From Hypericum androsaemum (taxonomy: Eukaryota; Streptophyta; Magnoliopsida; Malpighiales; Hypericaceae), in contig OZ023185.1 in assembly GCA_963995505.1 (NCBI GenBank), positions 16,007,691 through 16,071,690 on the forward strand: a DNA stretch of 64,000 nt. Reading direction: 5' to 3'. The notes beneath the pieces were generated by a model that searched no databases, was not told the DNA's origin, and saw only the letters and a program-made list of their open reading frames with translations. The position numbers and the translations under genes are program-made. Position 1 is the stretch's first letter, and each line of letters starts with the position of its first letter. Below, piece after piece: positions 23,619 to 34,020 of the stretch.

Positions 23619-25673
23619 CCACCAAGTGCCCTCTGATTTAGTGTCGATAATTTTGTATTGGTTCTAGTCTAATTTGATATGTTGTGATTTTAGGCTTTGC
23701 CACACCAATATTTTATTGTTTCAAATTTTTGATAATGTGATAGAGATGTTATTTTATTGATAACCAAGTGACATTCGCTAATCAGTTAGCTCAACCAGAT
23801 AGATTGAACTATCTCATGTGTTATGTCGTATCGTTGTAGAATCTTTTTGAAAGGTAGTAAAATTCTCCTAACAGCTATTTAATAATACTGCATTTTCAAA
23901 GACTTGAACTCGATAACTAGTTAAGCTAAAACAACGCCCTCGACGGTGTTGGTTATTACATCGCTATTTTATAAGTATGTTATATGCGATTCTTGATTCA
24001 AGCAGATAATAATATTTTATCCGGTGTAATGCATGATCCAAGCAGATATGCATTCTACGGCTCATCCATGAGAATAAGTATAGTAGGTGACAAGTCTCGA
24101 AAAACGATAATAGGTGATAAACTAGCTTGTTTTATAATTAAATGTATTAATAACCACAGAAAAAAAATTCTAAGTTACACCATAGTAACTGATAAACCAG
24201 CTTCTTTAGCTCTTGATCTTTCTTTGGCCTTACATGTGTATATGTTCCGCTCTCCTTCTATTCCTTGGAAGTAGTGAATAACCAAACATTTTTTTTCCAA
24301 CATTAAAACATAAACTCGCTATCATAACATTTGGAATGATCAAAGTTCATTAATATAAACTATAAAGTATTAATTGGAGTTGATGCAAGTAATAAAAGAT
24401 CTAAATTATTTTAAGTGCTTTTTAAACTTCAAATCTTACCCATGGAGCATCCGGTATCGAGCGAGTCACTATCTATAACGTATGACAATACTCGATTAAT
24501 CAATTGATTGCTGCCGATGAATATTCTAATAGACATCAGAGGATCGGAGACAAAAAATAGTTCTTGGATGTAAATTACAGTGATAAATTCATAAAAGAAA
24601 AGTACAATTTATTGGGGAAAAGTTCTGTCCGCCTTTATTTAGTTAGTTAGCAAAGTACGAGTACCATATCTTTCCATATAACTGTTGGGTGTTTTCAACA
24701 ATGACGAGAAATATTTTTACGTGAATTTCTAGTTTTTGTAATTTTTAAAAAAATTCATAAACTTAATTAAACTCTTGCAAACTATTTAAGTTTCTGTATT
24801 GACAGAAAATTGAATGAATATAGGAAGTTAAAAAACTTTAGAAAATTGAATAGTGACTTTTTTATGTAGTAGCCAAAAAATTATTTTTTCATTCTTTATA
24901 AACTTTTTTAAACAAAGTGGCCGATCGGTAACGAAATGATCGAGAAGCGGATATTCCCTTGGACGTATATTGAAGATTTGATAAAGGAAGTTATTCTAGA
25001 TTAAATAAGTGATATTTAAATATATGAAAATATAGGAATGTTAAATATTTGTTTTGAAATTTTTTTATTATTTAAAAGTTTTATTTAAATCGAATTTAAA
25101 TTAGTTGATATAGTGGATAGTAATTGATACTAACCGAAAAATATGATTCAATATCTGATAACGAAGTCTATATACCACTGGTGCTTATTGCTCCTAAAAA
25201 TGTTTAATGAGGTCATTATAATTTACATTATTAGTTATTAGAATTGCATAATGAAATTTCATATTTATAAAAATAATTAATTATTTTTAATTAATAAAGC
25301 GATAATCTCAACGTGAATTTTCCAAAAGAAACCTATCGGCAATGAAACGGGATGGTGAAGCGAAAAGAACGGTCTACGTCATCAACTTACTTCGATACAA
25401 TAAATTGATAGATTTGTTATACATATAAGACAAAATCCAACTACTTACAATGGTAATCGCATTAGATATCTAATATTTTTGAATTAAAAACTTTTAATAA
25501 TATGTACATTTGTTTGCGAAATCTCCAGTATAAATAAGGATTTCTAAATTTCTATGAAGGAAATATTAATGATTGATTTGAAAGCCAGTTATTCCTGCAG
25601 TCTTTGATAGGATTTGCCATTAAATATTGGCGGCGTGAAGCGAGCTAGACTAGCTAACCATAATGCTCGTAAG
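23619..25673. other. TPS2 upstream intergenic DNA
   Basis: AT-rich and non-coding by eye. It does not resemble the TPS1 or TPS3 upstream regions, so TPS2/5 have a different promoter lineage. A 96-codon plus frame at 23984-24274 has no recognisable domain. Confidence 0.45.
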
Positions 25674-26126
25674 ATTTTAAAAAATACGGTCCGACCGGTT
25701 GGACCGCGAAACAGACACTAAGCCGGGTCGTTTTTTAAGTTTTTGACCGGGGTCAGTACTAACCGGACCAAATCTGGTCGGACCGGCCAATTTTGAGGTC
25801 CATCCTGACCGGTCGAACTTGGTTAGTACAAAAATGGGCGAAATTGACTTTTTTTTGGTAGTTTTCGAGGAAAAAAAATTGATTTGATAAATTTATAAAG
25901 TAATAAATAAATAAATAAAGTAGATTTATAGAGTGGAGAGATAAAAAATTAAGTCTACTTTTTTTGATATGAAAAATAAGTATATTTTAACTTACATATA
26001 TATATATATTATTTAAAATATTTAAAAATAAAAATTTTGGTCCGACCGGTGGTTCGCCCGGTCCGACCGGCCGACCCGGAGGACGGGAGAAATCCCGAGT
26101 CGGCCTCCAGGTCATTTTTTAAAAAC
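25674..26126. mobile_element. Small TIR element, copy 1
   Basis: A 453-base insertion is bounded by the direct repeat ATGCTCGTAAG (25663-25673 and 26127-26137). Its ends are imperfect inverted repeats (ATTTTAAAAAATACGGTCC on the left; reverse complement of the right, GTTTTTAAAAAATGACC). GC-rich subterminal segments full of GGTCCGACCGG repeats surround an AT core. No coding frame. The superfamily is uncertain: an 11-base duplication suggests a Mutator-like element, unless part of it is chance identity around an 8- or 9-base duplication. Confidence 0.65.
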
Positions 26127-26176
26127 ATGCTCGTAAGGATGAGAATGAATAGGATATTGGTAGTACAGGATATTGG

Positions 26177-26852
26177 TAGGAATGGCAATTAGACCTTTAC
26201 CTTGAGGGTCTACCCTAATCCAGACTCGAATGGTCTAAGACCTGTTGACTTTGACCGGGTCTAGACCGTGATTCTGCCCGGATCCTGATATTTTAAAAGG
26301 ATAAGGGCATGGGTATGAATCTATAGGATCCTGCCATGATCTTACCCGAAATTTTTAAATTAATATTAAAATAATATACATGTATATTAATTATTAGACA
26401 TAATACAAATTCTCAATTTTGTTGGTAGGTAAATATTTTTTATTAAAATAAAAGTTCAAAATAGAGGAAGCGCAAAAAGAAAGACAAGATAAAGGGGTCC
26501 GATATTACATCAGTTATAACCCCACCCCGACCAAAATATTTCCTCAACCTCAAGAGGTAAAGAAGAGGGACCTATAAATTCTCGTAGGCAATCAAGAAAG
26601 TGAGCAGCGATTGATTGTGAATGATCAAGGCATCCGTCCAAAGGATCCAATCTTGGACATGAAAGAGCACAAAATATAGGAGAAACTCATTATCGTACCT
26701 CGCCTCATTGAAGATAATACAATTACGAAGCAGTCACATGCCCCAAGTAATAGCAGCAAAAATTACAAACAAAATTCTCAATTTTAACTTACCCAACTTC
26801 AACTTTTTTTTTGATTTATTTTTTTGGTTTCTTTGTATTGATATGTTTGATT
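26177..26852. mobile_element. hAT-like element C, truncated at the duplication junction
   Basis: The left end TAGGAATGGCAATTAGACC follows the octamer GATATTGG (26169-26176). The sequence then matches 57308-57980 of the complete copy and stops at about 26849, where it passes directly into the 11.4 kb unit. The right end is missing here. The element is interrupted by a LINE fragment. Confidence 0.75.
26421..26771 (-). mobile_element. 5'-truncated LINE inside element C
   Basis: Flanked by the exact 14-base duplication AAATTCTCAATTTT (26407-26420 and 26772-26785). On the minus strand it encodes a broken WGM.LLRNCIIFNE stretch typical of the region near the 3' end of plant L1-like LINEs, then a 3' UTR ending in an A/T-rich tail. 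Only the last about 350 bases of the LINE were inserted. Confidence 0.65.
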
Positions 26853-26949
26853 TCTTGTCCGAAATTCACGCACCCATGTAAAACCCTTTATATCTCGCTC
26901 AAAATAGGAATAACAATAGACTGCATCTCATCTGGCTAGAATTTACAGA

Positions 26950-27805
26950 ACCAGGATTCTTGCCTTTTTTTTTAGGCCGACCCTCATTTTTACCTTTATT
27001 CTCTTTAAAAACAAAGATCTGGATAAGATTCGAGTCTTAAAAAATCGGGCAGGACAGGGCGACCCACTGTCCGTATTATTTAAAAACTAAATAATTTTTT
27101 AAAAATTAAACCATACTTCTTCGCAATAGCAAAGTACTCGAAAAATGTGATTGTAATTTATTTATTTTTCTAAAATAAGTCAACATAAAAAATAAATTAA
27201 AAAAACTACAAATTAATATGACAATTAAAGGGTAGAATATATTAGAAGGTTGAATTAACATTACGTAGGTTAAACGTTCTTCATCATTCCTCCTTTGACA
27301 ATTTGTTAGTTTCTCTCAGATATCTAAAGCATCAAGAACATCAATTGGAACCTACTTAACGGGTGTTTCTTTTGGTTGAAAAGGTGTTCACGTTCTTTAC
27401 CAGTTGTAATATCTTATATTTGATAATCGGTAACGATACCAATTAAGATGTAACTTTGGTATTTTGTTACTATGGTATTTATACCAACTTAGATGAATAA
27501 ATTTACTTATAAAAAAATTCTAAATTGGGTAGGTTGTGATGAGCATTTGGTACTAATTTTAGTAATTAATAGATCCTATCCGATTTTAAAAAAATATTAA
27601 AAAAATATATATTATTTTAATATTTTTTTAAATCGGGTAGGATCCGGGTAGGATCCTATGTGTCCATATCCATGGCCTTATCATTTAAAAAAATAAGGAT
27701 CCGGACAGGATAAGGGTCTAGACCCAGTCAAAGTCAACGGGTCCTAAACCCTTCGAGTCTGGATCCGGATAGATCCTCAGGATAAAGGTCAAATTGCTAT
27801 CCCTA
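26950..27805 (-). mobile_element. hAT-like element D, inverted relative of C (copy 1)
   Basis: The right end (TTGCTATCCCTA at 27805) read in reverse matches the left about 135 bases of element C, with shared CCAGACTCGAA and GTTGACTTTGAC. The interior near 27010-27110 matches the reverse of the right part of C. The left boundary is degraded and approximate. An internal hairpin at about 27570-27645 has arms CCTATCCGATTTTAAAAAAA and its diverged complement. No transposase frame. Copies: about 38377-39232 and 49796-50651. Confidence 0.6.
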
Positions 27806-28845
27806 GCTCAAAAGCTATAAATGAAGAAAAACTTCAAAGGCCGTGTTCTAAAAGTCATCCATTTTTAATAAAAAGGGACACTTCCATTCATTTTCTTTTC
27901 TCATTTTTTTTCCTTTTAATGTTCTTTCATTAATTGTTAACTGTCTCTTAATTTTAATCCAAATATTGTATCATTTAGCTGTGAAACCAAATGACACCAA
28001 GCTCCTATTTAGTGCACTTCCTGTGCCAAAAGACACAAAATGCTACTGTATATTTTGGCAGAATAAAAGGTCACCAACACAAGGTGCTACTGCTTTGCTT
28101 TGGCAGAATCAAAGAGACGCCAACACATAACCCACTCGAAAATGACGACTAAGTTTGTATTTTTATGTTTGTTTAAAGGGAAGTGTCATTATTTTGGTTT
28201 GGAGATGTTGGTATAAGCATAGCAAATAAGGAGTTGGTAAGAGGTTGTTTAAAAAAACATATTATTTATGTGTAAAAAAGTTTGCATATCATGATAATTG
28301 ATTCTTCAGATTGAGATTTGTATAGTAAAATAATGAAGACAGTGGTAGAAGATGGAGACTTTTAAATTTTGGATTTTTTTTAAGTTTTCCGATTTCTATT
28401 TTTCATTTCAATTTTTTGTATTTTTTTGGTGAATTAAATTTTTTTACTTGGCGATATGAAATAACGTTATCAGAATATGGTCAACATCTAAGTCAACGCA
28501 AAAGTTTACTTCATGAACAAGTACATTTTCAACCTAATAGTACGCGAATTAAATATAGTATCTCTAAATGGGCTTCCTGTCCAATGCAGGACTTAATGGG
28601 CTTCCATTAAAAGCTAAAAACAAAAGCGAAGTCGATAAGTTGTGGATATTATTACTACCAACCGCACATTGCTAATACAAAATAGTATAAAAATGCATGC
28701 GAGATTTTTCAAAGAACTCTTATTCATCAAATGTCCAGGCAATTAAGGATGGAGCCAATAGACACTCGTGCAAGAAAAAGTAGAGGGAAAACAAGAAACA
28801 CTTCTCATGCTCCTTGGCATAGTATCTTCGTTTCTTGTGGCAAAC

Positions 28846-31562
28846 TCATTCATAAATCGGGACAGGTTCCAATAGAAGACACTCGAGACGGTCTTTGGTT
28901 CCGATGTCCGGGGTGACACCATGTCCGTCGCCATTCCTGTAGAAGTATTGAGCCGCCCTGGCTAGATTCTGACAGGCTCCTATTAGAGCCGGTTCTGAGA
29001 AAGGATAGCCATCTGTCAGACTTTTGTTCATTACCTTCCATATTTTCTCGACTAAGTCTTTTACGTGTTCTCTTGCGACTTCCTCTTCCACTCCATTCTC
29101 GTTCATGTAACATTGGATCGACTTCATATTATCTCCTCTTGCCAACTCATCCTGTATATTTACGCATACGTAAATAAATCTCAGATCTGATGTCTAATAA
29201 TAATTAATGAAATTTGAGGAGCCTTCGCATACCTTTGAAGTGCCAAGATCATTGGTGAGTCGAAGGATCAAGCAGGAACAACGCACGATAGATGGAAAAT
29301 CTTGAATATATTTTAGTGCCTTCTCTGTTATATTGTCACTTGTAAGTATGTAAGTGACGATCAACATTAGAGCCCCACCAATTGAAATCTCAGAGTTGTC
29401 CATATATTGCTCCATCGTTGGAATATGTCCTCCGTTGTACCATTTTGATTCTTTCAAATACGCGTTACAGAGATCTGCCCACTAAAAATCAAATAACGAA
29501 GGTGACACATTAAATTTTAATCTAACAATGAAATAAAAGACGTTGTACATATATAAAGTTTTATAGTAATTACCGCTTTGCCAATATACGGAATAGTGTT
29601 GAAGCCTTGTTCTTTGTGGGTCATGTAGCCGAGTTCATTGCTAGTATTGAATATCGCGAGGAGAACTGTCCTCACCGGAGGAGGGAGCTCATCGACTCTA
29701 GTGATATCCCACCTACAAAATCACAACATAATAAATATTTGTTCTAATATATTTTAAAATTTTTGTAATATTCTTAAATTCTCTAATTCATTATGAAGAG
29801 AAAATTAAATTAGTTTTAAAGTACGTATAAAAAGACGCATAAACAAGTTCCAAAAGACCTGTTCACGAAATCGGTGGTGAGTTCCAGCTCTTCAGGGGAA
29901 CCATAGACATCATACACATCATCGATCAAAGATATCATGGATGTGATCTTAGTTAACCCAATTCTGTAAGTTCCATATTGCGGCTCATGAACCATCATAG
30001 AACACCATAGGTAGTGTTCCAAGATCCTGTCTCTAGAAAATGTTATTTTATTCAATCCCATGTCCAACCACCACCTGAAAAATCACGAATTTGAGAGGTT
30101 AATTATGTAGATAATTCCATATAAAAGTAATTAATTTGTCTTCAAAAATTAATTATCAAGTAATTATACCTAGTCAATTCCTTAACCTCTTGTAAATAAG
30201 TGGACTGAAGTATATTGAAGTCCAATTTGGCAAGCTCGAGCAAAGATTTGTTCATGTCCTGCTCTTGCTCGTATGTGTCTATAAACCATCTTGCCTCGAG
30301 CCTGTTTAGCCTCCAATGTAGAGGTACATCCAAAGCACGGTTCACTTTACTGGCCCAGGTTTCGGGCAAGACAGAACTGGAAGCAAGTCTTGTTAGTTGC
30401 TTGATCGCGTATTCTCTGATCTTATTTATGACGTCTTCGCCTTCATACGCCAAGAAAGAAGTATCGTATAAAGTTAACAACGTTTTGACATCATCATTGA
30501 AATCTTCCTTGATTTCTCCCTCGTCTATGAATTTCTGAAACACATCTGCGAGAAATAGAAAAAGGGAATAGACACGAACAATTTTAAATTAGGTCCCAAG
30601 ACACGTATGGTTTTACTAAGTTTAATATTTTCTATGGATGGTCTTGCAAGAAAAGCGAAATACAGCTTCGAATGGTCAGAATCTTCACGTTATATCAAAA
30701 TTTTAAGGTGTTTAGCAGGTAAAATTTAATACATTATATAAATAACATATACATGTCTTGTAAGCGACGTGGATTTCTTCTGGTTTATACCACTTGATGT
30801 AGAAGATTTGAAAGGTGGCAAAATTCTTCCAACAAATATTTAACACTATTGCGTTACCAAGTGCTCGAACTTGGACATGTTAATTAAGTTAAAATAACTC
30901 TCTCGTTAGTTGATCTAAGTAGTACTATTTAATTGGAGATTGTAAAGTAAGCATATGGAATACCTTCAGGAACAAGCAATCCTTTTTGTCTGAACAATCT
31001 GAACTTGAGAGCAACGGTATAAAGATCAGTGTCGGTCCAAGAAGGATGTTGGGCGTCGTGGAAATAGAGAGAGTCGATTGCAGTTCTGATCTCCTTCTCG
31101 AAGTGATACTCCAAACCTAGTCTTTGGACGGAATCAATGAGCTCCAACTTCACCAATGGATTCTTCTCTCCTCTAAAAAGACTCTTCACCTCATATTTCA
31201 GTAGCTCAACCTTCTTCATGTGCTCCTCTCCCTGTAAATGCACGCTTCAAACCTATTAGGAGCTGAAACGACGTAGTAGTATTGATGAGAAAATGAGATA
31301 TCACCTGGTAGTCACTGGTGGATGACAAAAGGAGGTCGTAGTCCCAGACACTTGGCTGATAGTTTCCCGACCGTCTTTGGACGATCGGTTTTTCTTTAGT
31401 TGAATGTTTTATCTGGGCGGAGGCCGAGCAGACAACACGACGGCTGATGCTGCTTCGGCCGCCACTAGGGCAAGGGAATTTCTTGAGAAATATTGGCAAT
31501 GGCATCGGAATCAGGCTACTCAAGGAGCATGGGGAAGTGGTGATAATAGCTTTGTTAGCCAT
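28846..31562 (-). CDS. TPS3: plastid monoterpene synthase, TPS-b family (recombinant class)
   Basis: Seven exons: 31562-31305, 31231-30964, 30545-30170, 30074-29859, 29712-29574, 29481-29233, 29151-28846. The frame is open for 603 codons with GT/AG introns. The N-terminus resembles a plastid transit peptide. RRSGNYQPSVW is at 63-73, RDR at 315-317, DDVYD at 352-356 and NDLGTSKDE at 496-504. Exons 1-2, the 73-base intron 1 and the promoter are TPS1-like, and the exon 2 peptide equals that of TPS1. From base 30315 downward through exons 4-7 and the 3' flank, the DNA is the same as TPS2. The gene therefore joins a TPS1-type 5' half to a TPS2-type 3' half, or TPS2/5 are the converted copies. Protein identical to TPS4. 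Confidence 0.93.
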
Positions 31563-31623
31563 TTTTTTCTTTATTTCTAAATTTGTTATCTGGTACTTAC
31601 AATAGGTCGAGGGCTATGGAGGA

Positions 31624-31633
31624 TACTTATAGT
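31624..31633 (-). promoter_or_regulatory. TATA-like box of TPS3
   Basis: ACTATAAGTA on the minus strand, about 62-71 bases before the ATG, as in TPS1. Confidence 0.45.
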
Positions 31634-34020
31634 GGGAGTCGGGTTTGTAACCACATAAATATTCCGCTCAAGTTGTCTTTTGAAAACAATATCAGGTACG
31701 TACTTCAGTTATTTTTCCTCTATTTTGAACAAGGTTTAGAGTGTAAACTTGTGCAGGGGTGAGTTATTGTATTCGGGGGTTTAGGGTGTAGACTTTTTTT
31801 TTAGGGTGTAGACTTGATAACACTCGGTAGTGTTTACCTATAGTGGTTTTTTAAATAGGTTTTGTGGGTTTTAATGAAGTCAGATACAATTTTATTAAGT
31901 CTACACCTCTTTTTTAGGATAGTGTAGATTTAATAAATTTGTAATTTTATTAAGTCTACACTTTTTTTTATTAAGTCTACACTTGATTTACATTTAATAT
32001 GTAATTTTGGTGATTTATAAAAAACACGATTTTTTTGGACATTTTCTCTGCAACTAGACTGGGACGGAGTGCGAGCTTCCTTGAGAAGAGGAGCAATATG
32101 AGGAATAAAATTTTCGTATCTAACTCAAAATTTTAAAAATAAAATTTATTAGGTCGAAATTTATATGATCTGGACTTTAGTAACGTGCGATGAAACAGAA
32201 AATTTGTATGAACAATAAAGAGAATGAGATCATCCCGTTTTGATATAATGTTAGTTACTTCATATCTTATCCAAAACTTCAATATAATGATAAATAAATT
32301 TTCAGTACTTGTAAACGATAAAACTGAGAATTTGTACGAACAATAAAGAGAATGAGATCATCCCGTTTTGATATAATATTAGCTACTCCATATCTTATCC
32401 AAAACTTCAATATAATGATAAATGAATTTTCAGCACTAATATAATGATAAATAAAATTTTCAGCACTAATTCCGAAATTTTCACCAAATTTCGGAATTAT
32501 TTTAATCTCAAGTTGAAATTCAACTGAGACAGAAATAGTGACTGGATTGGAGGATTTGCGTGCACTTCAGAAAACTTGTCTAGCGTCGTTGTGGAGCTCC
32601 GTGGTTTACGGAGTTAGCATGGTCCTTGGGTTGGAAGTTGACTCTAAGAATATTGCAGATTACATTCAGAAATCTGCATGTCTTGCTCCTCTCATTCTCT
32701 CTTAAGTTCCATTTTTCGTTCTTCCAAGTCCTTCCACTTTGAAAATAACTCTAATTCCTAAATTTTAATGACAATGGATTTCTACGAAAGCTAGTTCTAA
32801 AAAAATAGTCTAAATTAAACTTGGGAAAACAAAACTTCATTTGAAATAAAAAGGGTTTTCCGAACAATCTGTAAAGTGATCATCGATAGATCCATTCACC
32901 GGACTCTTACCGGTCTGTTTGTCGATGAGATCAACAAATTAACCTATATTTATCCCTAAGCCCCATATCGTTTAAAGTGTAACAACAAACACTTGTATCA
33001 ACTTGTGAAGATCTTGTTATAGTTTAACAAAAAGGTCTCGAGTTCAATCATTGTGAGCGTTATCTAGAGTGCCTTACCGTGCATTCCGTAACCCGCCCTT
33101 CCCAACTCCGATAATTATCGTGACTATATTTAATTATTTATACCAATAATATCTAATCTCATTAATTGACACCATTTAGGACAGAAAACCACATGACCAA
33201 ATCGTTTATGAGATCAGATATTATTTATACCAATATTATCTGATCTCATAAATTAATAATACATATTGACTGGCTGTCCTTTGTAGCCCATGCGAACCAT
33301 AACCAAGGCCGTCAGGAAAATATTATATATGTTGTCGTGTATGTATCTACCCATCCCACGAGATTCATGTAGTGTTTGTGAAATTTCTATTTTTATAGTT
33401 GAGTAGAGTTATATGCTATTTAGGAGCAGTTTTTTTTAACATTCTTAATAAAATTCTTCAATTATCTACCAAAAAAAACTATTCAATGACGCAATTTAAT
33501 GAAAATTGCTACGGAGAAAAAGTTTCTGACTTGATATTGCTAAAAAAATAATTTACACTATTTCGGTGACCCCAAAATCATAGAGATTGTTATTACAATT
33601 AACCTTGATAGACAATTGCCCTACAATCCAAGATCTTTCACTCTAAAAATAATTTGGTCTAACAACATTAGATGTTAACAAATTTCATGAAAATTTAGAA
33701 TTTAAATCCTGACACGGCATAAAAATTTGTGTTACAAAAATCCAAAACCATTCACAAATGTCCCCCGCGAATCCATTTTTTGTTTTTCCCCCAGAAACCA
33801 ACTTGCACGGGATCTCCGTACTATATTAATTGATGCCGTATCTCCAAGATCTGTTAATATATTCTTGGGATATTTTGAAGGAGACACGGCGTGAATGCTC
33901 AGCTGGAATATCGCATCTCTATAAAAAAAGATTCGAAAGGAATCTCGGTGTAAGATTTGGATCCGGTTCAAATCCGCCAAAGATGCGAGAGAAGCCCTGG
34001 CTTTTAAAAAGATGATCGAT
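31634..34020. other. TPS3 upstream region with a 620-base insertion and short repeats
   Basis: Bases 31780-31990 carry repeated (A)AGTCTACAC motifs in both orientations. Bases about 32063-32680 are absent from the matching place upstream of TPS1 (between GGAGTG and GCTCCTCTCA). Inside that block a 128-base unit is tandemly repeated (32201-32328, then from 32329). Bases 33140-33260 hold the AGATCAGATA hairpin shared with TPS1. From 33450 to 34020 nothing is recognised. Confidence 0.55.
32201..32445. repeat. 128-bp tandem duplication upstream of TPS3
   Basis: Two units start AATTTGTA(T/C)GAACAATAAAG at 32201 and 32329. The same pair occurs at 43628-43872 in the second unit. Confidence 0.75.

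Larger units (their letters stand above)
19906..26849 (-). repeat. CA duplication block, copy 1 (contains TPS2)
   Basis: This block recurs at 51037-57980 with a constant offset of 31131 bases. Reading the two side by side I saw only isolated changes, near 25059 (T/A in a homopolymer edge) and 25451 (GGTAATCGC versus GGTAATCAC). Its left 2125 bases (19906-22030) also match 28191-30315 (offset 8285) and the corresponding part of TPS4. Confidence 0.9.

Noticed and set aside
23984..24274. 96-codon plus frame upstream of TPS2 (also 55115)
   Set aside because: No recognisable family; present twice through duplication only.
33732..33980. 82-codon minus frame near the LINE (also 45159)
   Set aside because: No recognised domain, and no support beyond block duplication.
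33940..34000. GGTTCAAATCC resembling a tRNA B box
   Set aside because: No A box at the right distance and no foldable cloverleaf; a tRNA-derived SINE is possible but unsupported.
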